Source: Schlegelella_A sp038231215 (lineage in GTDB: Bacteria; Pseudomonadota; Gammaproteobacteria; Burkholderiales; Burkholderiaceae_C). From it: a DNA stretch of 64,000 bases. Below, piece by piece: positions 57,007 to 64,000 of this stretch. The DNA lies in NCBI GenBank assembly GCA_038231215.1, contig JBBRLS010000010.1, positions 30,450 to 94,449 of the forward strand, given 5' to 3'. The stretch's first letter is position 1; each line of letters begins with the position of its first letter. Under the pieces are notes generated by a model. The model had not been told where the DNA came from and did not search any database. It saw only the letters and a program-made list of their open reading frames with translations. The position numbers and the translations under genes are program-made.

Positions 57007-58749
57007 ATGTACCGCTACACAGAATTCGACCGCCAGTTCGTTCACCAGCGCGCCGCGCAGTTCCGCGACCAGCTCGTGCGCCATCTGGCCGGAGCGCTCG
57101 CCGAAGACGACTTCCGGCCGCTGCGCCTGCAGAACGGCTGGTACGTGCAACGCCACGCGCCGATGCTGCGCGTCGCCGTTCCTTACGGCGAGCTGAGCTC
57201 GAAGCAACTGCGCGCGCTGGCCCGCATCGCCCGCGAGTTCGACGGCCGTGAAGGCGGCCCCTACGTCGGCCGCGGCGGTGGCTTCGGCCACCTGACGACG
57301 CGGCAGAACGTCCAGTACAACTGGATCGCGCTGGCCGATGCCGCCGATGTGATGGACATCCTGGCCGACGCCGACATGCACGGCATCCAGACCAGCGGCA
57401 ACTGCATCCGCAACATCACCAGCGACTGCTTTGCCGGCGTCGCTGCCGACGAGAGCGTCGACCCGCGCCCCTACTGCGAGATCCTGCGCCAGTGGAGCAC
57501 GCTGCATCCGGAGTTCGCCTTCCTGCCGCGCAAGTTCAAGATCGCGGTGAGCGGGGCACGCGAAGATCGCGCAGCGACGGCGTGGCACGACATCGGCCTG
57601 CAGCTCAGGAAGAACGACGCCGGCGAGATCGGCTTCGAGGTGCGCGTCGGCGGCGGCATGGGGCGCACGCCGATCATCGGCACGGTGATCCGCGAGTTCC
57701 TGCCCTGGCGGCAGATCCTCGTCTTCATCGAGGCGATCGTCCGCGTCTACAACCGCTACGGCCGGCGCGACAACATCTACAAGGCGCGCATCAAGATCCT
57801 CGTCAAGGCCGAAGGACAGAAGTTCATCGACGCGGTCGCCGCCGAGTTCGAGAACATCATGGCGCGCGACCTCGACGGCTCGGCGCATCTGCTCACCGAG
57901 GCCGAGCTGGCGCGCGTCTCGGCCGGCTTCGCGCTGCCCGAAGGCGTGGCAGCGCAGGCCGATGCGCCGGCCTCATCGACTCCGGCCCACGAACACGGCC
58001 TCGCCTACACGCGCTGGCTCGAGCGCAACACGCACGCGCACAAGCTCGCCGGCTATCGCGCCGTCACGCTTTCGCTCAAGCGCGCAGGCCAGCCGCCAGG
58101 CGACGCGTCGGCCGACCAGATGGACCAGGCCGGCGACCTGGCCGATCGCTTCAGCCATGGCGAGTTGCGCGTCTCGCACGACCAGAACTTCGTCCTGCCC
58201 TGGGTGCTCGAGACCGACCTCGAAGCGCTCTGGCAGGCGGCCCGCGACGCCAGCTTCGCCACCCCCAACATCGGCTACCTCACCGACATGATCGCCTGCC
58301 CCGGCGGCGACCTGTGCGCGCTCGCCAACGCACGCTCGATCCCGATCGCCGCGGCCATCAACGAGCGCTTCGACGACCTCGACGAGCTGCACGACATCGG
58401 CGACATCGACCTGCACATCAGCGGCTGCATCAACTCCTGCGGCCATCATCACAGCGGCCACATCGGCATCCTCGGCGTCGACAAGGACGGCAAGGAGTGG
58501 TACCAGGTCTCGCTCGGCGGCTCCGACGGCTCGGCGCTGGCGCTGACGCCGGTGGCCGGCAAGGTGATCGGCCCCTCGTTCGCCGCCGACGAAGTGCCCG
58601 ACGTCATCGAGGCCGTCATCGAGACCTATCGCGGCCAGCGCAGCAGCGCTGCCGAGCGCTTCATCGCCACCGTGCAGCGCGTCGGCCTCGAGCCCTTCAA
58701 GGCCTCGGCCAACGCGGTGCGGCGCGCCACGGCGCCCGCCCACGCATGA
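57007..58749 (+). CDS. cysI: Sulfite reductase hemoprotein (nitrite/sulfite reductase family)
   Basis: Cytosolic siroheme and [4Fe-4S] enzyme of 580 residues that reduces sulfite to sulfide in assimilation. It has substrate/siroheme-binding GRGGGFGHLTTRQNVQYNW and GNCIRNITSDCFAGV, and cluster ligands C431 and C437 (ACPGGDLC), C474 and C478 (GCINSCGHHHSGHIG). It is the form found in betaproteobacteria next to DUF934. ATG 57007 begins the conserved YRYTEFDRQFV block. Overlaps DUF934 by ATGA; no cysJ flavoprotein gene follows. Confidence 0.95.
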   Translation: MYRYTEFDRQFVHQRAAQFRDQLVRHLAGALAEDDFRPLRLQNGWYVQRHAPMLRVAVPYGELSSKQLRALARIAREFDGREGGPYVGRGGGFGHLTTRQNVQYNWIALADAADVMDILADADMHGIQTSGNCIRNITSDCFAGVAADESVDPRPYCEILRQWSTLHPEFAFLPRKFKIAVSGAREDRAATAWHDIGLQLRKNDAGEIGFEVRVGGGMGRTPIIGTVIREFLPWRQILVFIEAIVRVYNRYGRRDNIYKARIKILVKAEGQKFIDAVAAEFENIMARDLDGSAHLLTEAELARVSAGFALPEGVAAQADAPASSTPAHEHGLAYTRWLERNTHAHKLAGYRAVTLSLKRAGQPPGDASADQMDQAGDLADRFSHGELRVSHDQNFVLPWVLETDLEALWQAARDASFATPNIGYLTDMIACPGGDLCALANARSIPIAAAINERFDDLDELHDIGDIDLHISGCINSCGHHHSGHIGILGVDKDGKEWYQVSLGGSDGSALALTPVAGKVIGPSFAADEVPDVIEAVIETYRGQRSSAAERFIATVQRVGLEPFKASANAVRRATAPAHA

Positions 58750-59234
58750 AGATCGTCGATCGGCGCGACGACCGCTGGCACGAGGTGCCGGCCGACGTCT
58801 GCATGGTGGCCGTGCCGTTTGCCGAATCGCAGTTGCTCGGCCCCGAACAGTGGCGCACGGTGCGCGGCACCTGGCCGAAGGCGCTGCCGGTGGGCCTGGC
58901 CGTCGACAACGACGTCGACGTCGAGGACTTTGCCGGTGACCTCGCGCGCTTCGCTCTCGTCGCGCTGCGCTTTCCGAAGTGGACCGACGGCCGCGCTTAC
59001 AGCCAGGCGCGGCTGCTGCGCGTGCGTTTTCGCTTCGCCGGCGAGGTTCGCGCCACCGGCGATGTCGTCGCCGACATGATGCCGCTGCTCGCGCGCACCG
59101 GCTTCGATGCCGCGCTGCTGCGCCCCGACCAGTCGCCCGTGATCGCACAGCGCACGCTCGGCTTCTTCGCGCAAAGCCACTACCAGGGCGACGTCCTCGA
59201 GCCGAGCCCGCACTTCGCCCGCAGCACGCCATGA
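58746..59234 (+). CDS. DUF934 family protein, CysI partner
   Basis: Protein of 162 residues of DUF934, nearly always encoded with cysI in beta- and alphaproteobacteria. Conserved blocks: LPVGLAVDNDVDVEDFAGDLARFALVALRFPKWTDGRAYSQARLLR and RTGFDAALLRPDQ. Role not established; an accessory to sulfite reductase is assumed from context. Both ends overlap neighbours by ATGA. Confidence 0.9.
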   Translation: MKIVDRRDDRWHEVPADVCMVAVPFAESQLLGPEQWRTVRGTWPKALPVGLAVDNDVDVEDFAGDLARFALVALRFPKWTDGRAYSQARLLRVRFRFAGEVRATGDVVADMMPLLARTGFDAALLRPDQSPVIAQRTLGFFAQSHYQGDVLEPSPHFARSTP

Positions 59235-60037
59235 AGGTGCCGGTCGAAGGGCGCGGTCGCGTCGTCTTCGTCGGTGCCGGGCCGGGTCAGGCCGACCTCA
59301 TCACGGTGCGCGGCGCGCAGCGGCTGGCCACGGCCGAGGTCGTGCTCTTCGACTCGCTCGCCGACCCGGCCTTGCGTGCGCTCGCGCCACGCGCGCACTG
59401 GATCGCCGTCGGCAAGCGCGGCTTCGGCGGCGTGCCGCATGCGGCGCGCGGCGAGCAAGCGAGCACGGGCCAGGCGACGATCAACGCCCTGCTCGTCAAG
59501 CACGCCAGCGCAGGCAAGCTCGTCGTGCGTCTCAAGGGCGGCGATCCGAGCGTGTTCGGCCGGCTCGAGGAGGAGCTCGAGGCGCTCGCCGCCGCCGGCA
59601 TCGAATGCGAGATCGTCCCCGGCGTCACGGCAGCAACGGCCGCCGCCGCAGCGACGCAACGTCCACTGACGCGCCGCGGTGCGGGTCGCAGCGTCGCGCT
59701 GGCAACGGCGATGACGAGCGACGCCGGCGTAGCCGCCGGTCGCCACGCCGACAGCGAAGTCTTCTACATGGCCGGCAAGCAGCTCGGCGCGCTGGCCCGA
59801 CGCCTGCGCGAAGCCGGCTGGCCCGAAGACACCGCAGTCTCCGTCGTCTCGCGCGCCGGATGGCCCGATGAGCTGGCGAGCGACCATTCGATCGCGACCC
59901 TCGGCCGAGCGACCGTGCTGCACGCCGGCCGGCCCACCGTCGTGATCGTCGGCGTCGGGGCACGTAAAATCGTGGCCTCGCCCCTCGATTCATCGCGCCT
60001 CCCGGCGCATGTCGCCCTCCGAGTTCCTGCCCCATGA
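59231..60037 (+). CDS. cobA: Uroporphyrinogen-III C-methyltransferase
   Basis: SAM-dependent enzyme of 268 residues making precorrin-2 on the way to siroheme, the CysI cofactor. Family motifs: VFVGAGPGQADLITVRGAQRL, FDSLADPALRALAP, VGKRGF, VVRLKGGDPSVFGRLEEE, VPGVTAATAAAA and the YMAGKQLG block. It lacks the CysG-type dehydrogenase/ferrochelatase domain, so those steps must be encoded elsewhere. Coupled to DUF934 and to fdxA by ATGA overlaps. Confidence 0.94.
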   Translation: MKVPVEGRGRVVFVGAGPGQADLITVRGAQRLATAEVVLFDSLADPALRALAPRAHWIAVGKRGFGGVPHAARGEQASTGQATINALLVKHASAGKLVVRLKGGDPSVFGRLEEELEALAAAGIECEIVPGVTAATAAAAATQRPLTRRGAGRSVALATAMTSDAGVAAGRHADSEVFYMAGKQLGALARRLREAGWPEDTAVSVVSRAGWPDELASDHSIATLGRATVLHAGRPTVVIVGVGARKIVASPLDSSRLPAHVALRVPAP

Positions 60038-60357
60038 CCCACGTCGTTCTCGAATCGTGCATCCGATGCAAGTACACCGACTGTGTCGACGTGTGTCCGG
60101 TCGATTGCTTTCGCGAAGGTCCGAACTTCCTGACCATCGATCCCGACGAGTGCATCGACTGCGCGGTCTGCATCCCCGAGTGCCCGGTCAACGCGATCGT
60201 GCCGGAGGAAGACGTTCCCGGCGATCAGCAGCACATGACCAAGCTCAATGCCGAGCTCGCCAAGGGCTGGCCCAGCATCACCCGGCGCAAGGCGCCCTTG
60301 CCCGATGCAGACGACTGGAAAGACCGCACCGGCAAGCTCGACGAACTGATTCGTTGA
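60034..60357 (+). CDS. fdxA: Seven-iron ferredoxin FdxA
   Basis: Ferredoxin of 107 residues with [3Fe-4S]/[4Fe-4S] Cys arrays: SCIRCKYTDCVDVCPVDCF and ECIDCAVCIPECPVNAI. The conserved C-terminal tail (LNAELAKGWPSITRRKAPLPDAD) is typical of FdxA. Electron carrier; its place between cobA and a ferredoxin reductase gene suggests it may feed electrons to CysI, an inference. Starts in the cobA stop. Confidence 0.95.
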   Translation: MTHVVLESCIRCKYTDCVDVCPVDCFREGPNFLTIDPDECIDCAVCIPECPVNAIVPEEDVPGDQQHMTKLNAELAKGWPSITRRKAPLPDADDWKDRTGKLDELIR

Positions 60358-60374
60358 GCCTTCGTTGACGCGCC

Positions 60375-60401
60375 GAGATCCTTCGCTGCGCTCAGGATGA
60401 C
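60375..60401. repeat. Dispersed palindromic element containing the FNR start codon
   Basis: GATCCTTCGCTGCGCTCAGG followed by ATGAC. This sequence type (ATCCT...AGGAT arms around a GCGCAGCG-like core) recurs between genes in many proteobacterial genomes. The ATG of the reductase gene (60397) is part of it. Confidence 0.65.
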
Positions 60402-61530
60402 AGCCGCGCTCGAGACAGCGGTACTCGAGACAGCCGCGCTCGAGACAGCCGCGCTCGAGACAGCCGTATTCGAGACAGCCGTGCTCGAGACCGACGCGCT
60501 GATCGTCGGCGCCGGGCCGGTCGGCCTGTTCCAGGTGTTCCAGCTCGGCCTGCTCGAGGTCGGCGCGCATGTCGTCGACGCCTTGCCGCATGCGGGCGGC
60601 CAGTGCCTCGAGCTCTATGCCGACAAGCCCATCTACGACATCCCTGCCCTGCCTTATTGCACCGGGCGCGAGCTGATCGAGCGACTGCAGAAGCAGATCG
60701 CACCGTTCGGGGCAGGCTTTCATCTCGGCCAGCTCGTGAGCGCTGTCGCACAGCGTGACGACGGTCGCTTCGATGTCGCCACCGACGCCGACCAGCGCTT
60801 CATCGCCAAGGTGATCGTCGTCGCCGGCGGCGTCGGTGCATTCCAGCCGCGGCGCCTGAAGATCGAAGGACTCGAGCGCTGGCGCGAGCGGCAGATGTTC
60901 TATCGCGACCCCGGCGCCACCGCCACGGCCGGCCGGCATGTCGTCGTCACCGGTAACGGCGAGGCGGCGATCTCCGCCGCACTCGACGCCGCCGACCATG
61001 GCGCCGCGAGCGTGACCATCGTGCACCGCCGCGACGACTTCGACGCCACGCATCTGCTGCGCCTGCGCTTCGAGGTCGCGCGCGCGTCGGGCCGCATCGG
61101 CTTCGTGGCCGCCCAGGCAACTTCGGTGACGAACGAGGGCGATCGACTGAGCGGCCTCGTCGTCGACGTCAACGACGGCACGACCCGGACGCTTGCCGTC
61201 GACGTGCTGCTCGTGCTGCTCGGCTGGAGCCCCAAGCTCGGGCCGATCGCCGAATGGGGACTCGCGCTCGAGCGGAAACAGGTCGTCGTCGACACCGAGC
61301 GCTTCGAGACCTCGACGCCGGGCATCCACGCCATCGGCGACGTCAACACCTACCCGGGCAAGCAGAAGCTGATCGTCTCCGGCTTTCACGAAGCGACGCT
61401 GGCCGCGTACGCGATCGCCGGCCGCGTCCACCCGGACCGGGCGCAGCCGCTGCTCTACACGACGACGAGCCCCAAGCTGCACAAGCTGCTCGGCGTCACG
61501 CCCGACGGCAAAGCTCCGCCTTTGCCATAA
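60397..61530 (+). CDS. Ferredoxin--NADP reductase, thioredoxin-reductase-like type
   Basis: FAD enzyme of 377 residues passing electrons between NADPH and ferredoxin. After a repetitive N-terminal extension (about residues 1-32, LETAA units) the family sequence begins: DALIVGAGPVGLFQVFQLGLLE (FAD), CLELYADKPIYDIPALPYCTGRELI, the NADP-binding VVTGNGEAAISAALD, LLGWSPKLGPIAEWGL, and IHAIGDVNTYPGKQKLIVSGFHEATLAAYAI. It lacks the CXXC of true thioredoxin reductases. The ATG lies in a dispersed palindrome and the extension is a tandem DNA repeat. It stands 39 bases after fdxA, its probable partner. Confidence 0.93.
   Translation: MTAALETAVLETAALETAALETAVFETAVLETDALIVGAGPVGLFQVFQLGLLEVGAHVVDALPHAGGQCLELYADKPIYDIPALPYCTGRELIERLQKQIAPFGAGFHLGQLVSAVAQRDDGRFDVATDADQRFIAKVIVVAGGVGAFQPRRLKIEGLERWRERQMFYRDPGATATAGRHVVVTGNGEAAISAALDAADHGAASVTIVHRRDDFDATHLLRLRFEVARASGRIGFVAAQATSVTNEGDRLSGLVVDVNDGTTRTLAVDVLLVLLGWSPKLGPIAEWGLALERKQVVVDTERFETSTPGIHAIGDVNTYPGKQKLIVSGFHEATLAAYAIAGRVHPDRAQPLLYTTTSPKLHKLLGVTPDGKAPPLP
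60406..60495 (+). repeat. Tandem 15-bp repeat in the FNR N-terminus
   Basis: Six units of a GCGCTCGAGACAGCC-type 15-mer, in frame, encoding ALETA, VLETA, ALETA, ALETA, VFETA and VLETD. Units 3 and 4 are identical, which suggests recent slippage or unequal exchange. Confidence 0.9.
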
Positions 61531-61565
61531 TCCGCTCGCGCTGCGGCTCGAAGGCCGGGGCGTAT

Positions 61566-61660
61566 CCGCTGGGGGTGTTGGGCGATCTGCGCAAGCTTTT
61601 CGCTCGACTGAGACAGTCCCTTTGAACCTGACTGAGGTAATCCTCGCGCAGGGAAGCAAG
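61566..61660 (+). ncRNA. TPP (thiamin pyrophosphate) riboswitch
   Basis: THI-element signatures in order: GGGGGTG (61571-61577), CTGAGA (61608-61613), CCTTTGAACCTG (61619-61630), and a 3' GCGCAGGGAAGC (61647-61658). It lies about 70 bases before the TonB-receptor start, so that gene should be shut off when thiamin diphosphate is plentiful. Confidence 0.9.
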
Positions 61661-61729
61661 CCGGATCGGCCGCCTCGTCACTGTTGCTGAGGCTGCGCGT
61701 TCGGCCCAGAGACCTGCCATCGAACGACG

Positions 61730-63892
61730 ATGGCTGACTATTCCAGATCGACGACTCCGCGCCGGGTGGCGCTGACGCTCAACGCGCTGCTCGCCGCGCT
61801 CGCCGTGGGGAACACGATCGCGCAGGTGCCGAGCTCCGCAGCGGCGGTCGCGCCCGCAGCTTCCGCGGCCTCATCTCCCACGACGACCCTCGCACCGGTG
61901 CTCGTCACCGGACGCTCGCCGCCCGATGCCAGCGTCGCCGGCTGGGGCGACACTCCGCTCTCGAAAGCACCGCTGCAGGCCTCGACGATCGACGGGGCAC
62001 AGATCCGCGAAGCCGGCGCGCGCCGGCTCTCGGACCTGGCGCGCTTCGACCCCTCGGTTTCGGAGGCCTACGACACCGAGGGCTACATCGACTACTTCAC
62101 GGTGCGCGGCTTCGTCATCGACAACCGCTTCAACTTTCGCCGCGACGGCCTGCCGATCAATGCCGAGACGACGATTCCGCTCGACAACAAGGCGCGCGTC
62201 GACGTGCTCAAGGGCTTGAGCGGCATGCAGGCCGGCACGAGCGCGCCGGGCGGGCTGATCGACCTCATCGTCAAGCGCCCGCTCGATGTGCCGCTTTCTT
62301 CTGCCTTCGTCGAATGGCGGCAACGCGGCAGCGTGCTCGGCTCGATCGACCTGAGCCGCCGCTTCGGCATCGACGACGCATTCGGCCTGCGTCTCAATGC
62401 GGCAGCCGAGCACATCGACCCGCTGGTGCGCGATGCACGGGGCAGCCGCATGCTCCTCGCCCTGGCCGGCGACTGGCGACTCGGCCGCGGCACGCTGATC
62501 GAGGCCGAGGTGGAGCGCAGCCATCGTTCGCAACCGAGCGTGCCCGGCTTCAGCCTGCTCGGCAATCGCGTGCCCCCGGTGCCCGACCCGCGCCTCAGCC
62601 TCAACGACCAGCCCTGGTCCTTGCCCGGCGTTTTCGATGCGACGACCGCGTCGCTGCGCGTCACGCACCAGATCGGCAGCGACTGGCGCTTCGTTGCGCA
62701 CGGCGCCACGCAGCGGCTGCGCACCGACGATCGCGTCGCCTTTCCCTTCGGCTGCACCGCCGCCGACGGCAGCTACTACCCCGACCGCTATTGCCCCGAC
62801 GGCACGTTCGATCTCTACGACTACCGCAGCGAAGACGAGCGTCGGCGCAGCGACGTGCTCGACCTCTCGCTGCGGGGCAAGGTCACGACCGGGCCGATCG
62901 GTCACTCGCTCGTCGTGGGCGCGCTGCGCAACGTCGTGCACAACGTCTTTCCGTCGCAGGCTTTCAACTTCGCGGGCACGGGCAACGTCGATGGCACGGC
63001 AATCACGCCGCCGGTTCCGCAGCCGAGCGGGCCGGTGCCCGGCTTCGACCAGCGCTCGACCGAGTTCTACGTGCGCGACGCGGTCGCAATGGGCGAGCGC
63101 GCCACGCTCTGGCTAGGCGCACGCCACTCGCGCATCGAGCGCCAGTCGTTCACGACGCCGTTTGCCGCGGCCAGCTATGCGGTTCTGCCCGGCCAGTCGG
63201 TTTATGCGAGCTGGGGCGGCGGCGTCGAGCTCGGAGTGGCGCCCGACCTGCCGCGCTACGTCAACCAGAACCAGCCCGTGGCGCCGGCCAAGAGCCGGCA
63301 GATCGAGCTCGGCTTCAAGGGCGGCGCGGAGCGGCTCGAATGGAGCGTCGCCGTCTTCGACGTCAAGCGGCCGCTGTTCGGCGACATAGGCGCCTGCGAC
63401 GTCGACGCGAGCTGCGAGCGGGCCCTTGTCGGCACGCAGCGTCATCGCGGCTTCGAGGGCCAGGCGGCCTGGCGCGATGCGGGCTGGGACCTGCGCGGCG
63501 GCGTGCAATGGCTGCACGCGCGCGTCGAGGGCGTGCAGGACCCGTTGCTCGACGGCAGGCGCCCGACCAACGTGCCCGCGCTCACCGTGCGTTTGCAGGC
63601 CAGCTATGCCGTCGCCACCGTGCCCGGATTCGCCGTTCAAGGCGGCGCGAGCTACGAGAGCCGTCGCGACGTGCTGCCCGACAACAGCCTCGAGATCCCG
63701 TCGGTGACGCGATTCGATCTGGGTAGCCGCTTGCAGCGGAAGTTCGGCGACGGAGAGTGGACGCTCAGGGCGGGCATCGACAACCTGTTCGACCGGCGCG
63801 CCTGGCGCGAGTCGCCGTACCAGTTCGGCCATGCCTACTTGTTCCCGCTGGCGCCAAGAACGATTCGCGTCTCGCTGCAGGTCGACCTGTAG
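61730..63892 (+). CDS. TonB-dependent outer-membrane receptor, likely for thiamin or a precursor
   Basis: Outer-membrane receptor of 720 residues. It has a signal peptide (LLAALAVGNTIAQ), TonB-box-like APVLVTGRSP at about 54-60, and a plug domain (LSDLARFDPSVSEAYDTEGYIDYFTVRGF, LKGLSGMQAGTSAPGGLIDLIVKRP). A 22-strand barrel follows, ending in the aromatic-free terminal strand IRVSLQVDL. By sequence alone it resembles siderophore receptors of the FhuE/FepA type, but the upstream TPP riboswitch points to thiamin or a thiamin precursor as cargo. ATG 61730 has no strong ribosome site. It is the last protein gene before a tRNA. Confidence 0.9.
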   Translation: MADYSRSTTPRRVALTLNALLAALAVGNTIAQVPSSAAAVAPAASAASSPTTTLAPVLVTGRSPPDASVAGWGDTPLSKAPLQASTIDGAQIREAGARRLSDLARFDPSVSEAYDTEGYIDYFTVRGFVIDNRFNFRRDGLPINAETTIPLDNKARVDVLKGLSGMQAGTSAPGGLIDLIVKRPLDVPLSSAFVEWRQRGSVLGSIDLSRRFGIDDAFGLRLNAAAEHIDPLVRDARGSRMLLALAGDWRLGRGTLIEAEVERSHRSQPSVPGFSLLGNRVPPVPDPRLSLNDQPWSLPGVFDATTASLRVTHQIGSDWRFVAHGATQRLRTDDRVAFPFGCTAADGSYYPDRYCPDGTFDLYDYRSEDERRRSDVLDLSLRGKVTTGPIGHSLVVGALRNVVHNVFPSQAFNFAGTGNVDGTAITPPVPQPSGPVPGFDQRSTEFYVRDAVAMGERATLWLGARHSRIERQSFTTPFAAASYAVLPGQSVYASWGGGVELGVAPDLPRYVNQNQPVAPAKSRQIELGFKGGAERLEWSVAVFDVKRPLFGDIGACDVDASCERALVGTQRHRGFEGQAAWRDAGWDLRGGVQWLHARVEGVQDPLLDGRRPTNVPALTVRLQASYAVATVPGFAVQGGASYESRRDVLPDNSLEIPSVTRFDLGSRLQRKFGDGEWTLRAGIDNLFDRRAWRESPYQFGHAYLFPLAPRTIRVSLQVDL

Positions 63893-63908
63893 CGCGAGTG
63901 CCGCTCGC

Positions 63909-63914
63909 TATAAT
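63909..63914 (+). promoter_or_regulatory. Consensus -10 box for tRNA-Asn
   Basis: A perfect TATAAT ends 10 bases before the tRNA 5' end. No good -35 hexamer was found at the expected distance. Confidence 0.55.
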
Positions 63915-63924
63915 TCTCGGTTGT

Positions 63925-64000
63925 TCCTCGATAGCTCAGTTGGTAGAGCGCCGGACTGTTAATCCGTAGGTCCCTGGTTCGAGCCCAGGTCGGGGAGCCA
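63925..64000 (+). tRNA. tRNA-Asn(GTT)
   Basis: A complete 76-base tRNA with encoded CCA ending exactly at the window edge. Acceptor TCCTCGA pairs with TCGGGGA (one G-T pair), D-arm AGCTCAGTTGGTAGAGC, anticodon loop CTGTTAA with anticodon GTT, and T-arm with GGTTCGAGCC. Confidence 0.97.

Noticed and set aside
60406..60495. Short regular repeats considered as a CRISPR array
   Set aside because: Units are contiguous 15-mers without spacers and encode protein in frame; no cas genes nearby.
63924..64000. tRNA-Asn at the edge as an integration site of a mobile element
   Set aside because: No integrase, phage gene or repeated tRNA 3' end is visible in the window; sequence to the right would be needed.

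Overview
This is a high-GC window with codon use strongly biased to G/C at third positions. Its gene content points to a betaproteobacterium of the order Burkholderiales, most likely the Rubrivivax/Leptothrix/Methylibium/Piscinibacter group. Supporting signs are an E3 subunit carrying its own lipoyl domain, PHA phasin, the DUF934-CysI pair, PqiABC and a very large cyclic-glucan synthase. The assignment is inference from family knowledge; no marker gene for taxonomy is present except a tRNA-Asn at the right edge.

Layout. 1-505: N-terminal part of a MalT-like STAND ATPase regulator, cut by the window edge. 780-9644: four same-strand genes for large secreted lipoproteins (Ig-like, ZU5-like and beta-propeller-like parts), the last one frameshifted. 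9706-15996 (minus): pyruvate dehydrogenase operon aceE-aceF-lpdA, whose Ala/Pro linkers contain in-frame palindromic REP-like DNA. 16172-20278 (plus): PAS histidine kinase, FixJ-type regulator and folD. 20359-25247: a periplasmic glutaredoxin-like protein, an MFS transporter, rmuC and a fused binding-protein/permease for quaternary amines. 25417-27940: signalling locus with a lone receiver, a NarL-type regulator and a CHASE3 kinase. 28128-40027: envelope and stress genes (DUF883, YqjE-like, a 2882-residue cyclic beta-1,2-glucan synthase, DUF1328, ferritin-like, BON lipoprotein). 40130-43775 (minus): pqiA1-pqiA2-pqiB-pqiC. 43862-45400: two tiny genes and a transglutaminase-like protein. 45424-51403 (minus): AsmA-like protein, FMN split-barrel protein, 2-hydroxyacid dehydrogenase, nitroreductase, thioesterase and histone-deacetylase-like protein. 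51592-52128: phasin with a good promoter and a palindromic operator. 52301-55800: chromate resistance operon chrB-chrA-(truncated SOD::rhodanese)-ChrB C-terminal-like gene. 55873-56853 (minus): patatin-like lipoprotein. 57007-61530: cysI-DUF934-cobA-fdxA-ferredoxin:NADP reductase. 61566-63892: TPP riboswitch and a TonB-dependent receptor. 63925-64000: tRNA-Asn.

The genes form tightly packed operons; many junctions are ATGA, GTGA or TTGA overlaps, suggesting translational coupling. No CRISPR array, prophage or insertion sequence was seen. The only stretch over 300 bases without a confident gene is 29532-30052, which holds a terminator and one weak small ORF.

The most notable points are: palindromic REP-like repeats read as protein inside aceF and lpdA; a 15-bp tandem repeat and a dispersed palindrome that supply the start and N-terminus of the ferredoxin-NADP reductase; a chromate operon bounded by twin hairpins, with a nested palindrome touching its first codon and a superoxide-dismutase domain lacking its N-terminal half; and a sulfite-reductase cluster that carries its own ferredoxin and reductase but no cysHDN.
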